Shown here one piece after another: positions 44,736-54,276 of a stretch of 54,965 bases of DNA (position 1 is the first letter of the stretch; each line of letters starts with the position of its first letter). Both the position numbers and the translations under genes were made by a program. The DNA comes from Pseudomonadota bacterium (GTDB lineage: Bacteria; Pseudomonadota; Gammaproteobacteria; Xanthomonadales; Ahniellaceae): contig JAKJFE010000003.1 in the NCBI GenBank assembly GCA_022705045.1, positions 1 through 54,965 on the forward strand. The letters are read 5' to 3'. The notes under the pieces were generated by a model that was not told where the DNA came from, did not search any database, and worked only from the letters and a program-made list of their open reading frames with translations.

Positions 44736-47312
44736 TCAGCCCTTCCGGAACTGCAGCGCGCCGTTGAAGTTGTCGACGACGACGGTGTCGCCGCTGACGA
44801 ACTGACCTTGCAGGATCTGTTTGGCGAGCGGGTTTTCGAGCTGGCTCTGGATCGTGCGCTTGAGCGGGCGCGCGCCGTAGACCGGATCGAAACCGGCGTT
44901 GCCGATGAGATCGAGCGCGCTGTCGCTGATCTCGAGCTTGATGCCGCGTTCGGCCAGTCGCTTCGAGAGATGCCCGGACTGGATGCGCGCGATGTTGCGG
45001 ATGTGTTCGCGACCGAGCGGATGGAACACGACCAGTTCATCGAGGCGATTGATGAACTCGGGCCGGAAGTGCGACTGCACCACTTCCAGCACCGCCGACT
45101 TCATGCCGGCGTAGTCGTTGCGCGACGCGAATTCCTGGATCAACTGCGAACCTAGATTGCTGGTCATCACGATGACGGTGTTGCGGAAGTCCACGGTGCG
45201 GCCCTGGCCATCGGTCAGGCGACCATCGTCGAGCACCTGCAGCAGCACGTTGAAGACGTCGTGATGCGCCTTCTCGACTTCATCGAGCAGGATCACGCTG
45301 TACGGACGACGGCGCACCGCCTCGGTCAGGTAGCCGCCTTCCTCGTAACCGACATAACCCGGAGGCGCGCCGATCAGGCGGCTCACGGAATGCTTCTCCA
45401 TGAACTCGCTCATGTCGATGCGCACCATTGCGTCGGTGGAGTCGAACAGGAACTCGGCCAGCGCCTTGCACAACTCGGTCTTGCCAACGCCAGTCGGACC
45501 GAGGAACAGGAAGGAACCGTTCGGGCGATTCGGATCGGACAGGCCGGCGCGCGAACGACGGATCGCATCCGCGACCGCGACCACGGCTTCGTCCTGGCCG
45601 ACGACGCGCTTGTGCAGCTCGGCTTCCATGCGCAGCAGCTTGTCGCGTTCGCCCTCCAGCATCTTGCTGACCGGGATGCCGGTCCAGCGCGACACCACTT
45701 CGGCGATCTCGTCGGCAGTGACTTTCTGCTGCAGCAGCTTGAAGCCCTTCTGCTCGGTTTCCTGCGCGGACGCGAGCTGCGCTTCGAGTTGCGGCAGCTT
45801 GCCGTATTGCAGCTCAGAGACCTTCGCGAGGTCGCCACGACGCATCGCCGCATCCATCTCGTTGCGGGTGCGTTCGATGTCTTCCTTCAGCTTGGTGCTG
45901 CCCTGCACCGCCGCCTTCTCGGACTTCCAGACTTCCTCGAGGTCGGAGAACTGGCGTTCGAGCTTGTCGATCTCGACTTCGAGATCGTTGAGACGCTGCT
46001 TCGTCTCCGCGTCCTTCTCCTTCTTCAGCGCCTCGCGCTGGATCTTGAGCTGGATCAGGCGGCGTTCGAGACGATCCATTTCCTCCGGCTTCGAATCGAT
46101 TTCCATGCGGATGCGCGACGCGGCCTCGTCCATCAGGTCGATGGCCTTGTCCGGCAGCTGGCGATCCGGGATGTAGCGGTTCGACAGCGTCGCCGCCGCG
46201 ATGATGGCCGGATCGGTGATCTCGACGCCGTGGTGCACCGCGTACTTTTCCTTGAGGCCGCGCAGGATGGCGATGGTGTCCTCGACCGAAGGTTCACCGA
46301 CGAACACCTTCTGGAAGCGGCGTTCGAGCGCGGCGTCCTTCTCGACGTACTTGCGGTATTCGTCGAGTGTGGTCGCGCCGATGCAATGCAGCTCGCCGCG
46401 GGCGAGCGCGGGCTTCAGCATGTTGCCGGCGTCCATCGAGCCTTCGGCCTTGCCGGCGCCGACCATGGTGTGCAGCTCGTCGATGAACAGGATGACATTG
46501 CCTTCCTGCTTGGCGAGATCGTTCAGCACCGCCTTCAGGCGCTCCTCGAATTCGCCGCGGAACTTCGCGCCGGCGATCAGCGCGCCCATGTCGAGCGAGA
46601 GCAGACGCTTGCCTTTCAGCCCTTCCGGCACTTCGTCGTGGATGATGCGTTGCGCCAGGCCTTCGACGATGGCGGTCTTGCCGACGCCGGGCTCGCCGAT
46701 CAGCACCGGGTTGTTCTTGGTGCGACGCTGCAGCACCTGGATGACGCGGCGGATTTCCTCGTCACGGCCGATGACCGGATCGAGCTTGGCGTCCTCGGCG
46801 CGCTTGGTGAAATCGATCGTGTATTTGTCGAGCGCCTGGCGATGTTCCTCGGCGTTCGCATCCTGCACCGCTTCGCCGCCGCGCAACTGGTCGATCGCGC
46901 CGGCCAGGACCGCCTTGGTCGCACCATGATTGCGCAACAACTGGCCGAGCTCGCCCTTGTCGTCGGCCGCAGCCAACACGAAGAGTTCGCTGGCGATGAA
47001 CTGGTCGCCGCGTTCCTGCGCCAGCTTGTCGGTCAGGTTCAGCAGACGCGTCAGGTCGTTGCCGATGCTGAGGTTGCCTTCCTGCCCCTTCACCTTCGGC
47101 AGCGCATCGAGCATGGCCGCAAGCCGCTGCCGGATCACCGGCACATTGGCGCCGGCCTTGGTCAGCAGCGGTCGCACCGAACCGCCCTGCTGCTCGATCA
47201 GCGCGCTGAGCACGTGCACCGGTTCGATGATGTTGTGGTCGCGGCCGACCGCGAGCGACTGCGCTTCCTGCAGGGCCTGCTGGAACCGCGACGTGAGTTT
47301 GTCCATGCGCAT
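44736..47312 (-). CDS. clpB: ATP-dependent disaggregase ClpB
   Basis: This 858-residue AAA+ chaperone has the N-terminal Clp repeats, a first nucleotide-binding domain with 'GEPGVGKTA', and a long coiled middle domain rich in E, K and R (about 410-525). The second ATPase domain has 'GPTGVGKTE'. The length matches E. coli ClpB (857). It dissolves protein aggregates with DnaK. The ATG at 47312 is followed by a second ATG two codons later. A heat-shock-like promoter is visible upstream. Confidence 0.97.
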   Translation of the reverse strand: MRMDKLTSRFQQALQEAQSLAVGRDHNIIEPVHVLSALIEQQGGSVRPLLTKAGANVPVIRQRLAAMLDALPKVKGQEGNLSIGNDLTRLLNLTDKLAQERGDQFIASELFVLAAADDKGELGQLLRNHGATKAVLAGAIDQLRGGEAVQDANAEEHRQALDKYTIDFTKRAEDAKLDPVIGRDEEIRRVIQVLQRRTKNNPVLIGEPGVGKTAIVEGLAQRIIHDEVPEGLKGKRLLSLDMGALIAGAKFRGEFEERLKAVLNDLAKQEGNVILFIDELHTMVGAGKAEGSMDAGNMLKPALARGELHCIGATTLDEYRKYVEKDAALERRFQKVFVGEPSVEDTIAILRGLKEKYAVHHGVEITDPAIIAAATLSNRYIPDRQLPDKAIDLMDEAASRIRMEIDSKPEEMDRLERRLIQLKIQREALKKEKDAETKQRLNDLEVEIDKLERQFSDLEEVWKSEKAAVQGSTKLKEDIERTRNEMDAAMRRGDLAKVSELQYGKLPQLEAQLASAQETEQKGFKLLQQKVTADEIAEVVSRWTGIPVSKMLEGERDKLLRMEAELHKRVVGQDEAVVAVADAIRRSRAGLSDPNRPNGSFLFLGPTGVGKTELCKALAEFLFDSTDAMVRIDMSEFMEKHSVSRLIGAPPGYVGYEEGGYLTEAVRRRPYSVILLDEVEKAHHDVFNVLLQVLDDGRLTDGQGRTVDFRNTVIVMTSNLGSQLIQEFASRNDYAGMKSAVLEVVQSHFRPEFINRLDELVVFHPLGREHIRNIARIQSGHLSKRLAERGIKLEISDSALDLIGNAGFDPVYGARPLKRTIQSQLENPLAKQILQGQFVSGDTVVVDNFNGALQFRKG

Positions 47313-47358
47313 GGGAATTCCCCGAAGTCTGTGGCGGCCGGGCCGCGAGATGACGGGG

Positions 47359-47388
47359 AATTGCGGGCAGGACGGCGCGATTCAAGCG
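47359..47388 (-). promoter_or_regulatory. Possible sigma-32 promoter of clpB
   Basis: On the minus strand CTTGAAT is followed after 12 bases by CCCGCAAT, a partial match to the heat-shock -35 (CTTGAAA) and -10 (CCCCATNT). The location, about 50 bases before the clpB start, fits, but the -10 match is only moderate. Confidence 0.4.
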
Positions 47389-47402
47389 CCTGCGGCGGGA
47401 AA

Positions 47403-47451
47403 CAAAAAGCCCGGCACGATGCGCGGTGATGGGTCCGCGCATCGCACCGGG
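47403..47451 (-). terminator. Rho-independent terminator of the TonB-receptor gene
   Basis: On the minus strand CCCGGTGCGATGCGCGG pairs with CCGCGCATCGTGCCGGG around a short loop, followed by CTTTTTG. It begins 13 bases beyond the receptor stop and separates that gene from clpB. Confidence 0.88.
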
Positions 47452-47463
47452 CGGGGTAATCGT

Positions 47464-49563
47464 TCAGCCGCCGAGGTCGTAACTCAGGCTGAGCCAGTAG
47501 CTCCGGGCCGGCTGGCGGTAGTACTGGGCATCGCCGAGTTCGCTCTCCGACGCGGGGTCGCGGCGATCGGTCAGATTGCTGCCGTCGACACGCACGGTCC
47601 AGGTCTTCGCGTGCCAGCCGAGACCCGCGTCGACGGTCGCGTAACCCGCTGCCGGTGCCGTGTTGCGCTTGTTCAGATAGCGGTCGCCCACGTAATTCGA
47701 CGTGAGATACGCGAACGGACCCGACGCCGGCTGCCAGATCAGGCCCAGTCCGGCGAGATGGTCGGGCGACAGCTCCTGCTGGTTGCCGCGCAATTGCCGC
47801 GGCGTGTTGCCGAACAGGCGTACGTAGTCGCCGAATTGCGAGTGGTGATAGGCCCAGCTCGCCATCAGCTGGACGTCGTCGCCGAGCGCATAACGCGCTT
47901 CGCCTTCGAGTCCACGGAACATCAGGTTGCCGGCATTCGCCAGGCCCGGGCGTCCGTCGACCGTCTGCGGTACGACGAGATTGGCGAAGTCCATGTAGAA
48001 CGCGGCCACATCCCAGCGCAGCTGGCCTTCGAGATTGATGCCGCGCAGACCGACTTCGCCGCTGGTGGCCTCTTCCGCCTCGAGGATCTCGGTCTCGGCT
48101 TCCGGGCCGAAATCGACAACCGCCGGCTTGAAGCTGTCGCGATAGTTCGCGTAGGCCGTCAGATAGTCGATCGCGTCGGCGTCATCCCACAATCGATACG
48201 ACGCGCCGAGCGCACCGGTGAGGCGCGTATCCCGACGTTCGTCGTTGCCTAATTCGACACCGGGCACGCCGGTTTCGACCAGGGCCGTGTCGCGGTCTTC
48301 GCGGGTGTGGTTCAGGCGCAGCCCGGCGTCGACGTGGAAGCGCTCGCTGACGTCATGACCGAGGTCGGCGTAGACGCCGAGGAATTCGCGGCGGTCGTCG
48401 GTCGCGGTGGTTTCGTCGATGCCGCGCGTTCCGGAACGCGGCGCATCGAAGCCGTCCAGCGCGACGCTGTATTCGAAATTGCGGCTTTCCTGGTCGCCAT
48501 TGCCATGCAGCCAATCGGCGCCCCAGACCACGGTGGTGGCGTCGCCGAACGTCGAGACGATGTGGCTGTCGGCGTAGAGATCGGTGGTCCCGCGCGTCTG
48601 CACGTAGCCATCGGCATTGATCGCCGGCGGTGCCGTGAAGCCTTCGCGCAGGAAGCCGCGGATCAGCTCGCCGTCGGTGCGCGCGACGGCCACACGCGTC
48701 TGCCACGGCCCGAGCGCGGTGTCGCGGTCGTAGCGCGTCGACACCTGCAGGCGATTCTCGTCGAGATGCGCGTCGCCCGGATTGTGGTTGGCATCGAGCG
48801 GCGTGCGCGGCGTCAGGCCTGCACCTTCGCGCATGTGCGGGCTGTTCGGGTCCTGGCGCAGCAGGCTGAGGTCGACATCAAGCCCGAAGCGACCGGACTC
48901 GGCATCGACCTCGGCGCGATACAGCAGGTGGCCGCGGTCATAACCGGCGCGGTCGGCGGCGAGTTCCTGGTGTTCGGCATTTGCGACCAGCGAATCCTTC
49001 CAACCGCCATGGCTGGACAACGGCGCTGCGAATTCCGCGCGCAGGCTGCCGCGCGAGCCATACCCGAAGCCGACGCGCGACGGGCCTTCGCCAGCCGCGT
49101 AGTGAATGACATGGATGACGCCGACGAAGGCGGTCGCGCCGTAACTCACCGGTGCCGCACCCTTCATCACTTCGATGCGCTCGACATTGGTCAGATCGAG
49201 GCTGGCGAGCGCAGGCACGAAGGCGCCGCCCGCAGGCACGCCGTCGACCAGCAGCAGGAAGGCGTCGAATTCGCGCAGGCCCCACAGGGCGGGCACCGAT
49301 GATGCCGGACCGCCATCGCCGCCCGGCGAGGCTTCGACACCGGCGACGAGCGCCAGCGCGGTGCGCAGATCCGTGGCGCCGCGCGCACGCAATTCGTCGC
49401 CGCTGACGATGGTGACGGTGGCCGAGGTCTTGTCGATCGCGGTATCGATCTTGCTGCTGGTCACCTCGACCGCACCGAGCCTGGCCGCATCGTCTGCGCG
49501 GACGGCCGCGGACAGGAAGGTGGCGGCAATGGCAACAGCGAGCAAACTGGGACGAAACAACAT
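47464..49563 (-). CDS. TonB-dependent receptor
   Basis: The 699-residue outer-membrane protein has a signal peptide ('LLAVAIAATFLSAAVRA'), a TonB-box-like 'LGAVEVTSSKID', a plug with 'GDELRARGATDLRTAL' and 'VERIEVMKGAAPVSYGA', and a barrel ending 'YWLSLSYDLGG'. The ligand is not clear. The ATG at 49563 begins the signal peptide. A two-component pair is transcribed divergently from 118 bases away and may control it (inference). A strong terminator follows. Confidence 0.9.
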   Translation of the reverse strand: MLFRPSLLAVAIAATFLSAAVRADDAARLGAVEVTSSKIDTAIDKTSATVTIVSGDELRARGATDLRTALALVAGVEASPGGDGGPASSVPALWGLREFDAFLLLVDGVPAGGAFVPALASLDLTNVERIEVMKGAAPVSYGATAFVGVIHVIHYAAGEGPSRVGFGYGSRGSLRAEFAAPLSSHGGWKDSLVANAEHQELAADRAGYDRGHLLYRAEVDAESGRFGLDVDLSLLRQDPNSPHMREGAGLTPRTPLDANHNPGDAHLDENRLQVSTRYDRDTALGPWQTRVAVARTDGELIRGFLREGFTAPPAINADGYVQTRGTTDLYADSHIVSTFGDATTVVWGADWLHGNGDQESRNFEYSVALDGFDAPRSGTRGIDETTATDDRREFLGVYADLGHDVSERFHVDAGLRLNHTREDRDTALVETGVPGVELGNDERRDTRLTGALGASYRLWDDADAIDYLTAYANYRDSFKPAVVDFGPEAETEILEAEEATSGEVGLRGINLEGQLRWDVAAFYMDFANLVVPQTVDGRPGLANAGNLMFRGLEGEARYALGDDVQLMASWAYHHSQFGDYVRLFGNTPRQLRGNQQELSPDHLAGLGLIWQPASGPFAYLTSNYVGDRYLNKRNTAPAAGYATVDAGLGWHAKTWTVRVDGSNLTDRRDPASESELGDAQYYRQPARSYWLSLSYDLGG

Positions 49564-49680
49564 GTGAACCCCTGGGCGCAATGGCGGACGCGCAGCCTAG
49601 GGTCAGGCGCGATTCGCGGCCTCCGTCCCGGGACCGAGGCCGGATGCACTATCGTCCGCGTCCCGCTCCCGTCGCCCTCG

Positions 49681-51048
49681 ATGCCGAACTTGCCGCGCCC
49701 CTCTGGTCTGTTGCTCAAGCTTGCCGCGTTCTTCCTGATCTGCGGCGTGCCGGGCCTGTTCGCGCTCGATGCGGTACGCATGATGTTGGAGTTCCGGCAG
49801 ATCGTGCAGGTGCTGGATTCGCCGCAGATCAGCGAAGAAATCCGGCGCGAGGCCGTGGCCATCGGCCACCATCGGCGCGAGCGCGGTCTGGCCGGCATTG
49901 GTCTGGAACGCGACCTCGAACGCTGGTTGCTGACCCTGACACAGCCGGCACGTTCGCCTTTCGGCGACAGCGCCTTCGCCCTGCTCGAATACGGACCGCA
50001 GCCGTTTGTCGCGATGCTGGTCGACGACCAGGGGCGAGCGCTCGCGACCACCCGCGACGGCTTCGTTCCGCCCGCGTCCGCAGCGATGGATACGCCGCGC
50101 GTGCAGCGCCTTTACCGCGCACCGCTGATCGGCCCCGGTGGCAGACAAGAAGCGCTGGTGCTGTGGGTCGACCTGCCACGTCCCGGTGAACGCATCTGGC
50201 GCAGCCTCAGCTTCGAGTGGCCGATCGTGCTCGCCGGCGCGCTGGTGTTCGCCATCGTGGCCGCAGTGTTCCTGAGCGGCTGGGTGACGCGCCGACTGCG
50301 CCGCATCGCCGCCACCGCCGACGCGTGGCGGCACGGGCGTTTCGATCTGCGCATCGACGACCCGGCGCGCGACGAGATCGGCGCGCTGGCGCAGCAACTC
50401 GACACCATGCCGGCCGCCCTTGCGGAACTGGTCGAACACCGCGCCGAACGCGCCGGCCGCCACGAACGCGAACGCATCGCCCGCGACCTGCACGACACCA
50501 TCAAGCAGCAGGCGTTCGCGCTGTCGATGCAACTCGGCGCGCTGCGTGCTGCGTTGCCGGAAGCGCAGCGCGACCTGGCGGCGCTTGGCGAAGCGCGCGA
50601 CCTGGCCGAACAGATCCAGCGCGAACTGGCCGAACTGCTCGGCGAACTGAAACCGCTGCCGCAGGCGGACTGGCGCGGCCGCCTCGAGGCACGCATCGCC
50701 GACTGGTCGCGGCGCAGCGGCATCGCTGCCGACAGCGCACTCGACGCCGCCGAATACATCGCGCCCGCCCGACATGATCTGCTGACCCGCGTGATCGACG
50801 AGGCGCTGGCCAACGTCGCGCGCCACAGCGGCGCGGGACGTGTCCGCATCGATCTGACCCATGCCGCCCAGCACTTCGAACTGCGCATCGCGGACGACGG
50901 TCGCGGCGGCATCGTCGAAGGCCGTGGCCGTGGCCTGCAGCATCTGCGCGAGCGCGCGGCCGAACTGCCCGAAGGTCGCTTCGCCTGGCAGAGCGATGCC
51001 CGCGACGGCAGCCGCATCCTTCTGAACTGGACCGAGACCGTGACATGA
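49681..51048 (+). CDS. NarL-type (HisKA_3) membrane sensor histidine kinase
   Basis: The 455-residue kinase has an N-terminal membrane helix ('LLKLAAFFLICGVPGLFAL'), a periplasmic region of about 140 residues, and a second helix ('IVLAGALVFAIVAAVFLSG'). A HAMP-like linker and the HisKA_3 box 'RIARDLHDTIKQQ' with His271 follow, then an ATPase domain with 'LTRVIDEALANVARHSGA' and 'IADDGRGG'. The ATG at 49681 begins the first helix; the open frame before it overlaps the divergent receptor's leader. The response-regulator gene overlaps its stop by four bases. Confidence 0.9.
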   Translation: MPNLPRPSGLLLKLAAFFLICGVPGLFALDAVRMMLEFRQIVQVLDSPQISEEIRREAVAIGHHRRERGLAGIGLERDLERWLLTLTQPARSPFGDSAFALLEYGPQPFVAMLVDDQGRALATTRDGFVPPASAAMDTPRVQRLYRAPLIGPGGRQEALVLWVDLPRPGERIWRSLSFEWPIVLAGALVFAIVAAVFLSGWVTRRLRRIAATADAWRHGRFDLRIDDPARDEIGALAQQLDTMPAALAELVEHRAERAGRHERERIARDLHDTIKQQAFALSMQLGALRAALPEAQRDLAALGEARDLAEQIQRELAELLGELKPLPQADWRGRLEARIADWSRRSGIAADSALDAAEYIAPARHDLLTRVIDEALANVARHSGAGRVRIDLTHAAQHFELRIADDGRGGIVEGRGRGLQHLRERAAELPEGRFAWQSDARDGSRILLNWTETVT

Positions 51049-51674
51049 ACCAGGAACGCATCCGTATCGCCATGGCTGACGACCATCCCGTCGTGCGTCG
51101 CGGGCTGCGCGCCTTCCTCGCGTCGCAGCCGGAATTCGACGTGGTCGTCGAATGCGGCGATGGTGACGCCCTGATCGAGTCGCTGCGGCAGACCGAGGTC
51201 GATCTGGTCCTGCTCGACCTGCTCATGCCCGGCGGCGGTGCCGGACTGGTGCAGCGACTCGGCGACCTCGCGCCGGATGCGCGCATCGTGGCGCTGACCT
51301 CAAGCGAGGACGCCCGCTTGCTGCTCGACGTGTTGCAGGCGGGCGCCACCTCGGCCCTGCTCAAGGACAGCACGCCGGAACAGTTACGCGACGCCATCCT
51401 CGCCACCCAGCGCGGCGAACGCATCGTGCATCCGCGCATCGCCGCGCTGGTCGCCGGACTGCGCGCACAGGCGCCATTGCGCGCCGCACTCAGTGCCCGC
51501 GAGCAGGACGTGTTGCGACTGATCGCCCAGGGGCTCGGCAATGCCGACATCGCGGCGAAACTCGGCATCGGCATCAAGACCGTAAAGACACACGTCAGTC
51601 ATCTGCTGCTGAAACTCGATGTCGACGACCGCACCCAGGCCGCGGTGCGCGCCCTCAAGGACGGACTGGTCTGA
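51045..51674 (+). CDS. NarL/FixJ-family response regulator
   Basis: The 209-residue regulator has a receiver domain ('ADDHPVVRRGLRAFL', phospho-acceptor Asp58 in 'LLDLLMPGG', 'LTSSEDARLLLDVLQAGAT') and a LuxR-type helix-turn-helix ('SAREQDVLRLIAQGLGNADI', 'GIKTVKTHVSHLLLKLDV'). It overlaps the kinase gene by ATGA and is its cognate partner. Targets are unknown; the divergent TonB receptor and the downstream lipase gene are candidates. Confidence 0.94.
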   Translation: MNQERIRIAMADDHPVVRRGLRAFLASQPEFDVVVECGDGDALIESLRQTEVDLVLLDLLMPGGGAGLVQRLGDLAPDARIVALTSSEDARLLLDVLQAGATSALLKDSTPEQLRDAILATQRGERIVHPRIAALVAGLRAQAPLRAALSAREQDVLRLIAQGLGNADIAAKLGIGIKTVKTHVSHLLLKLDVDDRTQAAVRALKDGLV

Positions 51675-51747
51675 TTCGCCAGGGATTTCGCCGATCAGCG
51701 CCGCGAAATTGGTCACAGTTCCGCGCATCCAATCGCAAACAGATGTC

Positions 51748-51763
51748 TCAAACAAGCGTTTGA
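51748..51763. promoter_or_regulatory. Inverted repeat upstream of the lipase-like gene
   Basis: TCAAAC-AAGC-GTTTGA is a perfect 6-4-6 inverted repeat overlapping a -35-like TTGACG (51760-51765). It could be an operator in the 252-base leader before the exported hydrolase, but no clear -10 follows. Confidence 0.3.
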
Positions 51764-51926
51764 CGCACTGCAGCGTGCGAAAAACGAGAACTAGTGCACA
51801 CTTCACATCGCGCCACACTTGAGCACAGGGGCTCAAGTCAGCGGGGGACTCAGTCCGGCGCATCCAAACCACACCACGCCGTCCGCGCGACCCCGCTTGC
51901 GTGCGCACCAAATCTGGGAGGGTTTC

Positions 51927-53852
51927 GTGAGCAAGCGTCGTACCGGTTTCCTGCTGTCCCTTGCTGCCGTTGCAGCGCCGTTCGCCACCGTCTCGGCCGC
52001 GCAACTCGCGACCAAGCAACTGGCCGGCCCACCGTCCGAATTCGCCGACATGGCCGCCGTCGAGCCGGCGCGCACCGCCGTGCATTCGAAGAGTGCGTTG
52101 CTGCCGGTGCGCCTCAACAAGCAGGCGAATGGCCGCTACGGCTGGCAGTCCACGCTGCCGGTGGAGGGTGAAGACCTGCGCCTGCTCAGCTTCTCGAATG
52201 CGAAGGCTGGCTGGGAACTCGGACTGCGCGACCCGATGGGCACACGCGCCAAGTCGCTGCGCGACATGGCCCAGGAGCTGGACCACACCAACTTCGCGCT
52301 CGAAGGCCAGAACTTCCCGGCCGTGCGCTACGGATTCAAGGCGATGACGCCGGGCGACTGGACGCTGTCGGTGGATGCCGATGCCGCGGGTGAAGGCTTC
52401 TTGCTCGTCGAAGGCGCCGGCAAGACGCGCCTGATGGCACACCAGACGAACTTCAACCAGCAGGTCGGCAAGCGCCTCGGCTTCGTCGCTTCGGTCTACG
52501 ACGAAGAAGGCGGCGACAGCGCTCCGCAGATTGCCGAAGCGAAACTGCGCGTGCGCGGCCCGGACGGCATCGTCGAATACCCGATGTTCGACGACGGCCT
52601 GCACGGCGACGGCAAGGCGCTGGACGGTCTGTTCGGGGCCGATTTCGCGCCGACCGCTGCGGGTGAATTCACCGCACAGGTCTTTGCGACCGGCCGCGCT
52701 GCGGACGGCAAGGGTTTCATCCGCAGCGCCGAATTCGCGCTGCCGGTCGTGGCCGACGAACTCAGCGTGCGCGCCGGCACCGTGTACGGCAAGTCGATCT
52801 CCGATCGTCGCCTCGCGCTGGATCTCGATGTCTCGATCGCGAAGGCGAGCAGCGACCACTACCGCGTCATCGGCGAGGTCTGGGGCACCAGCCGCGACGG
52901 CAAGCGCGCCGTGCCGGTGGCCTGGATCGGCGGCATGAGCGAAGTCGAACAGGGTCGTCTGCCGCTCTCGCTCGACGCCCGCTGGATCGCCAAAGCCCAT
53001 GCAGTCGGCCCGTTCACGTTGCGCAACCTGCGCATCGAGGACCCGAACCACTTCATCCCGCTGGCCAAGATCGCGTCGCTGCCGGTTGATCTCGGCGCGC
53101 TGCCGAAGGCGGCGTTCGAACGCACCGTCAGCGTCGACGACGAAATGCTGCAAGGTCCGCGTCCGCTCAACGCCAACCTCGGCAAGGGCGTCGGCACGCG
53201 TCTGCTGCTGGTGCACGGCTACTGCTCGGGCGACGCCTGGGGCCCGGTCGCCTCTCAGTTCGCGAATGCCTCGGTGTTCAAGGACTTCAACCAGAACCGC
53301 AGCCACGACCAGTTCGCGAACCTGATCAAGAACTTCGGCGCCACCTGGAACTCGTTCGGCGTGGTCGCGCACAGCCAGGGCGGCGCGGCGTCGCTGCACC
53401 TGTACACGTACTACTGGTCCGGTCTCGACTACGCCACCGGCGCCCGCCTGATCCAGTCGGTCGGCACGCCATATCAAGGCACGGCGCTGGCCGGCAATGC
53501 CGCCGTGCTCGGCTCGGTCTTCGGCGTCGGTTGCGGCACCAACACCAACCTGACCTACAGCGGCGCCGCCAGCTGGCTCGCCGGCATCCCGACCACGCGT
53601 CGCGCCAAGGTGAACTACTACACGACTTCGTTCACCGATCGCAGCTGGGTCTACGACTACTGCAACATGGCCACCGACGTCCTGCTCAGCGATCCGGAAG
53701 ACGGCACCACCGAGAAGGCCTATGGCCAGCTCAGCGGCGCGGTGAACCAAGGCCACAAGACGGGCTGGTGCCACACCAGTGGCATGCGTGATCCGGCACA
53801 GGTCACCGACAGCAGCCGCAACAGCACGATGAACGCCAACGCGGCGCGCTGA
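51927..53852 (+). CDS. Large exported lipase-like alpha/beta hydrolase
   Basis: This 641-residue exported protein has a signal peptide (V-S-K-R-R-T-G-F-L-L start, cut near 'VSA-AQ'). The first 400 residues are beta-rich domains ('LRVRGPDGIVEYPMFDDGL' is of the choice-of-anchor type). The hydrolase domain starts at 'RLLLVHGYCSGDAWGP', has the nucleophile Ser483 in 'AHSQGG' and a candidate His near 'NQGHKTGWCH'. Lipase or esterase activity is likely; the substrate is unknown. The GTG at 51927 has GGGAGG six bases upstream, better than the longer open frame. A strong terminator follows. Confidence 0.82.
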   Translation: MSKRRTGFLLSLAAVAAPFATVSAAQLATKQLAGPPSEFADMAAVEPARTAVHSKSALLPVRLNKQANGRYGWQSTLPVEGEDLRLLSFSNAKAGWELGLRDPMGTRAKSLRDMAQELDHTNFALEGQNFPAVRYGFKAMTPGDWTLSVDADAAGEGFLLVEGAGKTRLMAHQTNFNQQVGKRLGFVASVYDEEGGDSAPQIAEAKLRVRGPDGIVEYPMFDDGLHGDGKALDGLFGADFAPTAAGEFTAQVFATGRAADGKGFIRSAEFALPVVADELSVRAGTVYGKSISDRRLALDLDVSIAKASSDHYRVIGEVWGTSRDGKRAVPVAWIGGMSEVEQGRLPLSLDARWIAKAHAVGPFTLRNLRIEDPNHFIPLAKIASLPVDLGALPKAAFERTVSVDDEMLQGPRPLNANLGKGVGTRLLLVHGYCSGDAWGPVASQFANASVFKDFNQNRSHDQFANLIKNFGATWNSFGVVAHSQGGAASLHLYTYYWSGLDYATGARLIQSVGTPYQGTALAGNAAVLGSVFGVGCGTNTNLTYSGAASWLAGIPTTRRAKVNYYTTSFTDRSWVYDYCNMATDVLLSDPEDGTTEKAYGQLSGAVNQGHKTGWCHTSGMRDPAQVTDSSRNSTMNANAAR

Positions 53853-53873
53853 ACACACAGCGCTCGAGCCCCG

Positions 53874-53904
53874 AAACCGCGGTCCGCAAGGGCCGCGGTT
53901 TTTT
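53874..53904 (+). terminator. Rho-independent terminator of the lipase-like gene
   Basis: AAACCGCGG pairs with CCGCGGTTT around TCCGCAAGGG and is followed directly by a run of T. It lies 21 bases after the lipase stop codon. Confidence 0.93.
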
Positions 53905-54170
53905 CATGCCTTGACGTCGCAGCCGGATGCCGCCACCCGTTGAACAACCCTGTCGCGCCAGCTCAGCGCCTCTGCGATCTGTCTGGCCGCACGATCCGGT
54001 CGAACGCGTGATCGGGCAACATCGGTCCGAATGGCGTCTGCGGTCATCCTCGTGCCGTGGGCGAACACGACTTCGTGCGTGGTCTCGACACCGACGACGG
54101 TTATGGTCGATCTGGCGCGACACAGCTCGTCGATCAGCGCGATCAATTCGACGCCTTCGCTGGCGTGGGC
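53904..54170 (-). other. Possible degraded coding remnant in the convergent gap
   Basis: The minus-strand frame ending with TGA at 53906-53904 reads like protein for about 85 residues ('LIALIDELCRARSTITVVG', 'AEALSWRDRVVQRVAASG'), and it stops right at a terminator hairpin. However, it has no ATG or GTG at its beginning, and its third codon positions are less GC-rich than in neighbouring genes. I regard it as a gene remnant or chance frame. No confident gene fills the 53905-54276 gap. Confidence 0.25.
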
Positions 54171-54231
54171 ACTGGGGCTGTCCGGAGCCAGGGTTCCGCG
54201 ACGGCCGCGTTCTGGCCGGGCGAAACGACGA

Positions 54232-54249
54232 GCCCCGCCGTAGCGGGGC
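54232..54249 (-). terminator. Hairpin downstream of the Ig-like gene
   Basis: GCCCCGC-CGTA-GCGGGGC is a perfect 7-bp stem 27 bases past the stop of the leftward Ig-like gene. Only a short T-rich stretch follows on the minus strand, so termination is likely but not certain. Confidence 0.5.
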
Positions 54250-54276
54250 CCGTATCCTCGTTCTGAATCGAAAGGC

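Noticed and set aside
45261-47429. 722-residue plus-strand frame opposite clpB
   Set aside because: clpB is unambiguous on the minus strand, and the opposite frame mirrors its codon pattern.
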